10,839 nt of DNA. Source: Acidobacteriota bacterium. Lineage in GTDB: Bacteria; Acidobacteriota; Terriglobia; Terriglobales; Acidobacteriaceae. Below, in pieces: positions 1 through 5,660 of the stretch (the stretch's first letter is position 1; every line of letters starts with the position of its first letter). The DNA is taken from positions 1-10,839 of the forward strand of contig QIAW01000220.1 in NCBI GenBank assembly GCA_003225655.1, given 5' to 3'. Below the pieces are notes generated by a model. The model saw only the letters and a program-made list of their open reading frames with translations, searched no databases and was not told the origin of the DNA. Position numbers and translations under genes: made by a program.

Positions 1-16
1 TATTCACGATTAAGAT

Positions 17-45
17 TTGCAGCACGCCTGCCCGCCAGATACAAT
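17..45 (+). promoter_or_regulatory. Candidate sigma70 promoter of the ferredoxin gene
   Basis: A -35-like TTGCAG (17-22) lies exactly 17 bp upstream of a good -10 hexamer TACAAT (40-45). Transcription would start near base 52 and leave a leader of about 50 nt before the ferredoxin ATG. The -35 box matches the consensus only in its first half, so the call rests on the spacing and the -10. Confidence 0.5.
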
Positions 46-100
46 GCTGGGTTAGGCTTCCAGAAATTACCCTCGCAGTCAATGGGAGAAGACTGAATTT

Positions 101-361
101 ATGACATATGTAATTGCAGAACCGTGTATTGGAACCAAGGATATGGCATGTGTAGATGCCTGCCCGGTGGATTGCATCCACCCGAAAAAAGATGATGCCA
201 AGAACCCTGGAGAGAAGATGCTTTATATCGACCCCGTCGAGTGCATCGATTGCGGGGCTTGCGTGCCGGTGTGCCCGGTCTCGGCCATCTTCGCCGCCGA
301 CGATCTTCCTGAGAAGTGGAAGAGCTACACCGAGATCAACGCCAAATATTTCGGCCGGTAA
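101..361 (+). CDS. 7Fe ferredoxin ([3Fe-4S] + [4Fe-4S])
   Basis: A small soluble electron carrier of 86 residues. Its N-terminus has Cys9, Cys17, Cys21 and Cys25, with Thr12 where an 8Fe protein would have a cluster cysteine. The second motif is Cys48-x2-Cys51-x2-Cys54-x3-Cys58. By analogy with Azotobacter FdI and Thermus ferredoxin, Cys9, Cys17 and Cys58 would bind a [3Fe-4S] cluster, and Cys21, Cys48, Cys51 and Cys54 a [4Fe-4S] cluster. The stretch EPCIGTKD and the tail around WKSYTEIN match the Thermus/Bacillus-type 7Fe ferredoxins in style, and the length fits. The start is supported by GGGAGAAG at 84-91, nine bases upstream. The gene looks monocistronic, with a promoter before it and an intrinsic terminator after it. 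Its redox partner cannot be told from context, although a ferredoxin near pyruvate metabolism (ppdK) is plausible. Confidence 0.95.
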   Translation: MTYVIAEPCIGTKDMACVDACPVDCIHPKKDDAKNPGEKMLYIDPVECIDCGACVPVCPVSAIFAADDLPEKWKSYTEINAKYFGR

Positions 362-400
362 AAAACCTATCTGATATTTCAACGTTTTTTTGTTTTGAAG

Positions 401-428
401 ACGCGTAGCCCTGAGGCTGCGCGTTTTG
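401..428 (+). terminator. Intrinsic terminator after the ferredoxin gene
   Basis: A hairpin with a 9-bp GC-rich stem, 402-410 (CGCGTAGCC) pairing with 415-423 (GGCTGCGCG), includes one U-G wobble. A401 with T424 adds a tenth pair. The loop is CTGA, followed by TTTTGTGTT. It lies 40 bases after the stop codon and should isolate the ferredoxin from recO. Confidence 0.88.
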
Positions 429-477
429 TGTTGAGAGCATCCCTTAGCGAAAAGTAAGAAACTTCTCGCCTCAGATG

Positions 478-497
478 ACGCGGATCAACGCAGATTT
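478..497. repeat. Two-copy period-10 repeat (ACGCGGATCA / ACGCAGATTT)
   Basis: ACGCGGATCA (478-487) is followed directly by ACGCAGATTT (488-497), two related decamers head to tail. They sit just upstream of the longer period-8 array and look like one module of a composite intergenic repeat. The two copies differ at three of ten positions, so this entry is weaker than the array that follows. Confidence 0.5.
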
Positions 498-516
498 TCT
501 AACGCTTAACCCGGCA

Positions 517-604
517 CAATTACTCAATTCCGCAATTACCCGATTATGCAATGACCCAATCATCCAATGACGCAATTCTTCTCTGTGTCTCTGTGCCTCT
601 GCGG
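517..604. repeat. Degenerate tandem repeat with strict 8-bp period, two sub-families
   Basis: From 517 to 580 the sequence splits into eight octamers with no indels. Seven start CAAT and one starts CGAT, for example CAATTACT, CAATTCCG, CAATTACC and CAATGACC. It continues in the same register as CTCTGTGT, CTCTGTGC and CTCTGCGG (581-604), a second octamer family. All 88 bases therefore share one phase. There is no coding potential. The array ends 26 bases before the recO start codon. Such low-complexity blocks are usually dispersed in many intergenic copies, but this window holds only one. Confidence 0.8.
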
Positions 605-614
605 TAAATGGGCC

Positions 615-620
615 TACAAT
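615..620 (+). promoter_or_regulatory. Possible -10 element close to the recO start codon
   Basis: TACAAT at 615-620 resembles a sigma70 -10 box. It would start transcription only a few bases before the recO ATG at 631, giving a nearly leaderless mRNA. This agrees with the absence of a Shine-Dalgarno sequence before recO. No -35 match is seen at the proper distance, which falls inside the CTCTGTGC octamers. Confidence 0.3.
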
Positions 621-630
621 CAAGATTCAT

Positions 631-1368
631 ATGCTGAAGCAGTCTGAGGCCATCGTATTACGCAGCTATCCTTTGCGCGAGGCTGACTTGCTGGTCAGCT
701 TTTTTACTCGGCAGGAGGGCAAACTGCGCGGGGTGGCGCGGGCGGCGAAGAAATCCAAGAAGCGCTTTGGGGGGTCGCTGGAGCCGCTGACGCGGGTGAC
801 TTTGTACTACGAAGACCGCGCGGGGAACGACCTGGCGCGCCTGGATAGCTGTGACGTTCTGGAATCGCCGCTGGCGGAAGAGGTAGATTATCCGCGCGCC
901 ATAGCCCTGGCCCACGTCGGCGAGATGCTGGAAGAGCTGCTGCCCGATCGCGAGCCCAACGATTCCATCTTTCGCCTGGCGGTCTCGGTGCTGGTCAACC
1001 TGCACGCCCAGGCGGTGTGGATGCCCCTGACCTATTTTGATCTCTGGATGGTGCGGCTGATCGGCCTGCTTCCCGACCTGCGCTCCTGTATTGCCTGTGG
1101 GGCGACTCTGAATGGCCACGCGGCATACTTTCATCCGCTGGCAGACGGGCTGGCTTGCGCCAAGGATAAACGGCTGGCTTCGCTGGAGATGTCTTCAGAG
1201 TCGCGGGCCCTGGCGGCAGAGATCTTTCGCGCCCCGGTGGAGAATTTTGCCGGTAGTCCCTGGCCACGCTGCCGGGCCGCAGACCTGCGCAAGTTTCTGG
1301 CGCAATGCGTCGAAAAGCACGTGGAAAAGAAGCTGATAACGTTTACCATGCTGGAGAAAATTGAGTAA
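631..1368 (+). CDS. recO: DNA repair protein RecO
   Basis: Recombination mediator of the RecFOR pathway. With RecR it loads RecA onto SSB-coated single-stranded DNA and it can anneal complementary strands. The 245 residues match the usual RecO size (about 240-250). The N-terminal OB-fold region (about 1-80) shows the typical opening, in which EAIVLRSYPLREADLLVSF is followed by GKLRGVARAAKKSKKRFGG, a basic stretch suited to DNA binding. A helical C-terminal region follows. The zinc-finger site has Cys153, Cys156 and Cys176, but the expected fourth cysteine three residues later is Asp179, so metal binding may be altered or lost. The start has no clear ribosome binding site. ATG 631 is kept because the N-terminus aligns in style with the family. 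Synteny recO-glyQ-glyS is common in bacteria. No terminator follows. Confidence 0.93.
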   Translation: MLKQSEAIVLRSYPLREADLLVSFFTRQEGKLRGVARAAKKSKKRFGGSLEPLTRVTLYYEDRAGNDLARLDSCDVLESPLAEEVDYPRAIALAHVGEMLEELLPDREPNDSIFRLAVSVLVNLHAQAVWMPLTYFDLWMVRLIGLLPDLRSCIACGATLNGHAAYFHPLADGLACAKDKRLASLEMSSESRALAAEIFRAPVENFAGSPWPRCRAADLRKFLAQCVEKHVEKKLITFTMLEKIE

Positions 1369-1380
1369 TAACAGCTTTTA

Positions 1381-1407
1381 GCATTTGGCCCCTGGCATTT
1401 GGCCCCT
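1381..1407. repeat. 14-bp tandem duplication (GCATTTGGCCCCTG)
   Basis: GCATTTGGCCCCTG at 1381-1394 is followed by GCATTTGGCCCCT at 1395-1407, identical over the 13 bases compared. It starts 12 bases after the recO stop codon. Its role is unknown. Confidence 0.85.
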
Positions 1408-1437
1408 CCCACGTCCCTGAAGTGCACAAAAACTGGG

Positions 1438-1450
1438 TCTCATTTACACT
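1438..1450 (+). repeat. 13-bp direct repeat, left copy (TCTCATTTACACT)
   Basis: Identical to 1645-1657. Similarity continues after the 13-mer: the left copy reads TACACTTAGCTAG and the right copy GGCTAG, as if the left carried a small internal duplication of TACACT. The pair brackets about 194 bp. Terminal inverted repeats were looked for at the edges of the bracketed segment and not found. Confidence 0.75.
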
Positions 1451-1455
1451 TACAC

Positions 1456-1650
1456 TTAGCTAGCCTTTTTTGAGTCTTGCTGTATAAGCAAGAATCGAGA
1501 GTACAAACCCCCATTGGACGGCACGAAGCCAATAGAAATGCGGGATACGTTAAAGCTCCATTTCGGCTCATTGAAGTGCAGCCCTCCCATTTCAATTGGC
1601 TGAGTGATGAATGCTAAGAGTAAACGCTGAACTCTTAATGTGGCTCTCAT
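1456..1650 (-). other. Doubtful 64-codon reading frame between direct repeats
   Basis: The frame starts with ATG at 1650-1648, inside the right-hand direct repeat, and ends just right of the left-hand repeat. The C-terminal half (SFNVSRISIGFVPSNGG and beyond) looks protein-like rather than random. No Shine-Dalgarno sequence precedes the ATG and I recognise no family. It could be a degraded gene remnant carried by the repeat-bounded segment, or chance. Confidence 0.2.
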
Positions 1651-1657
1651 TTACACT
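1645..1657 (+). repeat. 13-bp direct repeat, right copy (TCTCATTTACACT)
   Basis: Identical to 1438-1450. This copy contains the TTTACA that serves as the -35 of the candidate glyQ promoter. Confidence 0.75.
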
Positions 1658-1678
1658 GGCTAGGTGCTAAATTACTAA
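1650..1678 (+). promoter_or_regulatory. Candidate sigma70 promoter of the glyQ operon
   Basis: TTTACA (1650-1655) and TACTAA (1673-1678) are separated by 17 bp. Transcription would start near 1685, giving a leader of about 23 nt. Both boxes are imperfect, so this is a candidate only. Confidence 0.4.
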
Positions 1679-1707
1679 TTGCAAAGTGTTAACTGCCATC
1701 TCTATCA

Positions 1708-2922
1708 ATGAAATCTAGTCTCACTTTTCAGGAACTCATCCTGCGCTTGCAAAAGTTCTGGGCGGAGCGCGGATGCGTGCTGCAGCAGCCCTACGACGTT
1801 GAGGTCGGGGCCGGCACGATGGCCCCTGAGACCTTCCTGCGCGTCCTGGGCCCCAAGCCGTATAAGGTTGCCTACGTGCAGCCCTCGCGCCGTCCTGCTG
1901 ACGGGCGCTATGGAGAGAACCCCAACCGGCTCTATAAGCACAGCCAATTGCAGGTGATCCTGAAACCGCCGCCGGAGAACGTACAGGAGCTCTACCTGCA
2001 ATCGCTGACCGCCATTGGCATTGACCTCGGCAAGCACGACATCAAGTTCGAGGAAGACAATTGGGAGGCGCCCACACTGGGGGCCTGGGGCATCGGCTGG
2101 CAGGTGATGCTCAACGGGCTTGAGATCACCCAGTTCACCTACTTTCAGCAATGCGGCGGGGTTGACCTGGACCCCATCTCGGCCGAGCTGACCTACGGAT
2201 TGGAGCGCATTGCAGCTTTCTTGCAGGATGCGGACAGCATTTACGACATTATTTGGACCCAGGATCCGCAGACGGGAAAAACCACGACCTATGGCGATGT
2301 GCGCCTGGAGGAGGAGCTACAGTTTTCCGTCTATAACTTCGAAGCCGCCGATGTGGAGAAGATACGGAAGCATCTTGAATTATACGAAGCCGAATGCTGG
2401 TCCCTGATCAGCATCCCTCTTCGCTATGTACCAAAGCCAGAAAGCGTAATGATCTATTGGGACCGATTTGTAACCAAGGACCATCAGGGCCACCGGATTA
2501 ACATTCCATCCGGCTCTTGCATCCTGAATGACCTGAAGCCTGGAAAAGAGCTCACCCGGCACGCGGCATTGGATTTACGGGCGAAGACGGTGAAATTCTC
2601 CACAGCGCCGGATTTGTCGAATCCCTCGGAAACAATTCCTCTTTACGCTGGGCCGCTCGTCTTCAAGACTCAGCCCATTGGAGTGTTGTATGCAGAGAAA
2701 CTGGTAAATGCCCGGGCGCCATTACCTTTACCAGCTTTAGACCTGTGCCTGAAATGCTCACACCTGTTCAACATTCTGGATGCGCGTGGGGCCATTTCCG
2801 TGACGGAACGGGTCGGCGTGATTGCACGCATACGGAATCTGGCGGTGGGATTGGCAAAAGCCTACTTGGCGCAGCAGGCGGAGGAAGCAAGTACACCAGC
2901 ATCCGTGGGGACACCGGCATGA
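1708..2922 (+). CDS. glyQ: Glycyl-tRNA synthetase alpha subunit with an extra internal segment
   Basis: Catalytic subunit of the bacterial alpha2beta2 enzyme that charges tRNA-Gly with glycine in the cytosol. Residues 1-230 match the class II catalytic core: QQPYDVEVGAGTMAP near the N-terminus, motif 2 around QPSRRPADGRYGENPNR (58-74), the strand NWEAPTLGAWGIGWQV, and motif 3 TYGLERIAAF (162-171). The usual C-terminal helical region is recognisable from PLPLPALD through CSHLFNILDARGAISVTER to IARIRNLA. Ordinary GlyQ is about 290-305 residues; this one is 404. The excess is mainly a segment of about 100 residues (roughly 233-335) between ELYEAECWSL and PLPLPALD, plus a short Ala/Thr-rich tail. 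The reading frame is continuous and no intein splice motifs are seen. No strong Shine-Dalgarno sequence precedes the ATG, but the N-terminus fits the family. The TGA overlaps the ATG of the next gene. Confidence 0.95.
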   Translation: MKSSLTFQELILRLQKFWAERGCVLQQPYDVEVGAGTMAPETFLRVLGPKPYKVAYVQPSRRPADGRYGENPNRLYKHSQLQVILKPPPENVQELYLQSLTAIGIDLGKHDIKFEEDNWEAPTLGAWGIGWQVMLNGLEITQFTYFQQCGGVDLDPISAELTYGLERIAAFLQDADSIYDIIWTQDPQTGKTTTYGDVRLEEELQFSVYNFEAADVEKIRKHLELYEAECWSLISIPLRYVPKPESVMIYWDRFVTKDHQGHRINIPSGSCILNDLKPGKELTRHAALDLRAKTVKFSTAPDLSNPSETIPLYAGPLVFKTQPIGVLYAEKLVNARAPLPLPALDLCLKCSHLFNILDARGAISVTERVGVIARIRNLAVGLAKAYLAQQAEEASTPASVGTPA

Positions 2923-3410
2923 ACTCGACTCTTCGTCCCATAACAACTGGCCAGCGGCTGCTGATGATCATGGGTTGGTGGAATATCGCGTTTGCGGTGC
3001 TGCACGTCATCATCATTTTTATGAAGGGCAGTGGTTATCGCTATTTTGGGGCCGGCGAGCAGATGGCGCGCGCGGCCGAAGCCGGCAATCCCAAACCCGC
3101 CCTCATCACCGCGGGATTGACCGTCATCTTCCTCGGCTTTGGGCTCTATGCCCTTTCAGCAGGAGGACAGTTCCGTCGCCTGCCACTGACAAGATGGATT
3201 GTGCTTGGCATTGGTGTGCTCTATTTATTGCGCGGCATCCTGGTTGGACCGCAGGCGTGGTGGGCGATCCAACATCCTGACCAGGTGCCTCTGCGGTTTG
3301 TATTGTTCTCAGCCGTCGCACTCCTTCTAGGGGTAGTGTGTGTTTATGGCGTGATGCTGCGCTGGAAAGAACTGGGTCCAGGAACAGCAATGGGGGTGCA
3401 ACATGGCTGA
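2919..3410 (+). CDS. Small four-helix membrane protein coupled between glyQ and glyS
   Basis: The 163-residue product is strongly hydrophobic, with four likely membrane helices at about residues 13-35 (LLMIMGWWNIAFAVLHV), 60-80, 92-110 and 125-147. Short polar connections and a basic C-terminus after helix 4 suggest both ends may be cytoplasmic. I recognise no family and assign no function. The chosen start is the ATG at 2919, which overlaps the glyQ TGA as ATGA. The frame is open further upstream, but that part lies inside glyQ and is not hydrophobic. The stop at 3408-3410 overlaps the glyS start by eight bases. The two overlaps imply translational coupling of all three genes. A membrane protein between the subunits of a soluble enzyme is unexpected. 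Roles such as membrane anchoring or transport are speculation. Confidence 0.8.
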   Translation: MNSTLRPITTGQRLLMIMGWWNIAFAVLHVIIIFMKGSGYRYFGAGEQMARAAEAGNPKPALITAGLTVIFLGFGLYALSAGGQFRRLPLTRWIVLGIGVLYLLRGILVGPQAWWAIQHPDQVPLRFVLFSAVALLLGVVCVYGVMLRWKELGPGTAMGVQHG

Positions 3411-5526
3411 TTTCCTGTTCGAGATCGGCTGCGAAGAAATACCGGCACGGATGATCGATGAGCAAGAGACCATCCTGGGGATACGCATTGCCAAGTTACT
3501 GCGCGACCATGGTCTTTTCCCAGCCACCGCGACGGTCCCAACCTTTTCTACGCCGCGCCGTTTGACGGTCCTGGCAAGAGGCATTCGCGCATCACAACCG
3601 GACACGCAAGAGCGGGTGATCGGGCCATCTTTGAAGGTCGCATACGAGAATGGAAAGCCTACGCCCGCCGCAGAGGCCTTCGCGAAAAAAGTTGGAATAG
3701 AAATCTCCCGGCTGGAGAAGATAAGCAATCCTAAAGGTGAATATCTCGGCGCCACAATCTATAAGCAGGGCCGCCGCGCGGTAGAAGTGTTGAGCGAACT
3801 GTTGCCCAAGGAAATCGCCGCACTCAACTGGCCCAAGAACATGTATTGGCGTGAGGGCAAGCCGGAACGCTTTGTGCGTCCCATCCGCTGGATCGTGGCG
3901 TTGCTCGATGGCGAGATTATCCCCGTAGAGTTTGCCGGCATAAAAGCGGGAGATGAATCACGCGGTCACAGACTGTTCGTCGATGAAGTCAAGATAGGCT
4001 GGGCGGTCGCTTACCAGGACACGCTGAAGAAAGCCCATGTCATAGTTCACCGCACCGAGCGCGAGCTGAAGGTCCGCCAGGCCCTCGATGCCGCCACGCA
4101 CACCATGCCAGGCGCGCGCTGGCGCGACGACAAAGAGCTTCTCGATATCGTGGCCAACCTCACGGAATGGCCATCGGTGATTCTCGGTGGTTTTGACCGC
4201 GAGTTTCTATCGCTTCCTGAGCAAGTCCTGGTCACAGTGATGCGCGACCACCAGAAATATTTTGCTGTTGAAGACGCCACGGGCAAGCTGCTGCCGCATT
4301 TTCTCACCGTGCTGAACACCGAGGGCGACCCGGAAGGATTGATTCGCCATGGCAACGAGCGCGTGCTGCGCGCCCGTTTCAACGATGCGCGCTTCTTCTG
4401 GAATAGCGACCAGAAGGTCCCGCTCAAGCTGCGGGTCGAGGGCCTGAAGTATGTCACTTTCCAGAAAGACCTGGGCAACTACTTCGAAAAAAGCCAGCGG
4501 GTGCGGAGTCTGGCTGGCAAGCAGGCGGCTTATCTAAAGGCCAGCAAACGCGTTGTCGATGATTTTGCCCTTCATGAGGCGGCGGAGCTGTGCAAGACCG
4601 ACTTGAGCACCGAATTAGTCAAAGAATTTCCCGAGTTGCAGGGCATCGTGGGCGGTTTATACGCCAAACACCAGAACCACAGCCAGACGGTTGCGGATGC
4701 CATCTACGATCATTACAAGCCACACTCCATGGAAGATTCTGTCCCGCGAACGCTGGAGGGCGCGGTGCTTTCCATTGCCGACAAGGCCGACACCATTGGA
4801 GGAATGTTTGCCTTGGGTTTGCAGCCAACGGGATCCAAAGATCCGTTTCCGCTGCGGCGGCAGGCCAATGGCATCGTAAAAACGATTGCCGGCCACAAGC
4901 TTAGGATCAACCTGAACCAGCTCTTCGCCGATTCGCGCGTGACCTATAAGGGCTCTGAAGCGGCCAAGAAGTTCGCGCCCGGCGAGCATGAAGACGCGCT
5001 CCGTGCCTTCCTGCATGAGCGGCTGGAGTTTTATCTGCGAGACGTGCGCGGCTTTGCCTATGACTTGGTGAACGCCGTGCTTGCCGCCGGACAGGATGAT
5101 CTGGTTGATGCGTTAGCCAGAGTGGAGGCGCTGGCGGGAGTGCGCGACAGCAAAGATTTTGAAGCGATTTCTGTTTCCTTCAAGCGTGTAAAAAATATCC
5201 TGCGCCAGGCAAGGGAATCGAAATTTGTCGTTGGCGAGGAGCCGATTCGGGCGCTGCGGCAGGAAGATGCCGAGCGCTCTCTGCTCGACCAGGTTTCGCA
5301 GATCTCGACCGTGGTTGAAACCCACCGCAAGGCGGGTGATTATCGCTCGGCACTGACCGAGATTTCAAAGATACGTCCCGCCCTCGATAGCTTTTTCGAT
5401 AAGGTCATGGTCATGGTAGAGGGCAACAGAGATTTACGCGCCAACCGCTTGGCTCTGCTGCAGAAGCTGCTGGCGGATTTTTCTACCATTGCCGATTTCT
5501 CCGAGATCGTGATTGAGAAGAAGTAA
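3403..5526 (+). CDS. glyS: Glycyl-tRNA synthetase beta subunit
   Basis: Non-catalytic beta subunit of the alpha2beta2 glycyl-tRNA synthetase, required for tRNA-Gly recognition. At 707 residues it is near the family norm of about 690. The N-terminus FLFEIGCEEIPARMI and STPRRLTVLA (49-58) are typical. The middle region shows RFVRPIRWIVALLDG, SRGHRLF, VILGGFDREFLSLPEQVL and VMRDHQKYF. The HD-like region includes ELCKTDLSTELVKEFPELQG (395-414) and IADKADTIGGMFALG (458-472), followed by KDPFPLRRQANGIVKTI. The C-terminal anticodon-binding domain of the DALR type includes DALARVEAL, FKRVKNIL and FFDKVMVM. The start ATG 3403 lies within the last codons of the membrane protein gene, so translation is probably coupled. 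The spacer after it is AT-rich and no clear terminator was found before ppdK. Confidence 0.97.
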   Translation: MADFLFEIGCEEIPARMIDEQETILGIRIAKLLRDHGLFPATATVPTFSTPRRLTVLARGIRASQPDTQERVIGPSLKVAYENGKPTPAAEAFAKKVGIEISRLEKISNPKGEYLGATIYKQGRRAVEVLSELLPKEIAALNWPKNMYWREGKPERFVRPIRWIVALLDGEIIPVEFAGIKAGDESRGHRLFVDEVKIGWAVAYQDTLKKAHVIVHRTERELKVRQALDAATHTMPGARWRDDKELLDIVANLTEWPSVILGGFDREFLSLPEQVLVTVMRDHQKYFAVEDATGKLLPHFLTVLNTEGDPEGLIRHGNERVLRARFNDARFFWNSDQKVPLKLRVEGLKYVTFQKDLGNYFEKSQRVRSLAGKQAAYLKASKRVVDDFALHEAAELCKTDLSTELVKEFPELQGIVGGLYAKHQNHSQTVADAIYDHYKPHSMEDSVPRTLEGAVLSIADKADTIGGMFALGLQPTGSKDPFPLRRQANGIVKTIAGHKLRINLNQLFADSRVTYKGSEAAKKFAPGEHEDALRAFLHERLEFYLRDVRGFAYDLVNAVLAAGQDDLVDALARVEALAGVRDSKDFEAISVSFKRVKNILRQARESKFVVGEEPIRALRQEDAERSLLDQVSQISTVVETHRKAGDYRSALTEISKIRPALDSFFDKVMVMVEGNRDLRANRLALLQKLLADFSTIADFSEIVIEKK

Positions 5527-5594
5527 TACTGTCATTTCAATATTTAAAATAACAAATTCATGTTCTGAATCATTCTTATTTTGAATTGGCTTTT

Positions 5595-5660
5595 GGGGCC
5601 CCTCCCTCGCCAGAGTAAGAATTCCTGCATCCTACTCTGGATGCAAGGAGGGTCCTCCTT
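5595..5660 (+). promoter_or_regulatory. Structured ppdK leader: competing hairpins and a hidden Shine-Dalgarno
   Basis: The ppdK Shine-Dalgarno AAGGAGG (5645-5651) forms the left arm of a 16-bp palindrome, with CCTCCTT (5654-5660) touching the ATG. A second hairpin, TGCATCC (5626-5632) with GGATGCA (5639-5645), can extend through CC (5624-5625) with GG (5647-5648) into the same site. A third hairpin, CCAGAGTA (5610-5617) with TACTCTGG (5633-5640), uses the loop and two stem bases of the second, so the two exclude each other. CCCTCC (5600-5605), just after a GGGGCCCC palindrome, can also pair with GGAGGG (5647-5652). This arrangement is typical of translational control. The trigger, if any, is unknown. 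Confidence 0.55.

Larger units (their letters stand above)
1369..1707. other. Gene-poor spacer between recO and glyQ with several short repeats
   Basis: No convincing gene is seen here. The spacer contains a 14-bp tandem duplication (1381-1407), a 13-bp direct repeat bracketing about 194 bp (1438-1450 and 1645-1657), and a 7-bp hairpin TCTTGCT/AGCAAGA (1475-1481 with 1487-1493). A - strand reading frame (1456-1650, 64 codons) is open between the two direct repeats but has no ribosome binding site. Base composition is more AT-rich than the neighbouring genes. Confidence 0.6.

Noticed and set aside
2404..2712. Intein inside GlyQ
   Set aside because: At about 100 residues the segment is shorter than known mini-inteins, and there is no Cys/Ser-led N-terminal block or His-Asn ending before a Cys/Ser/Thr.
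2745..2918. Longer start for the membrane protein gene
   Set aside because: The extension is the shadow of glyQ codons, is not hydrophobic, and the ATGA overlap at 2919 gives a natural coupled start.
5612..5645. H-type pseudoknot joining the two ppdK leader hairpins
   Set aside because: There would be no bases to span the first stem, so both stems cannot form fully at once. They are better seen as mutually exclusive.
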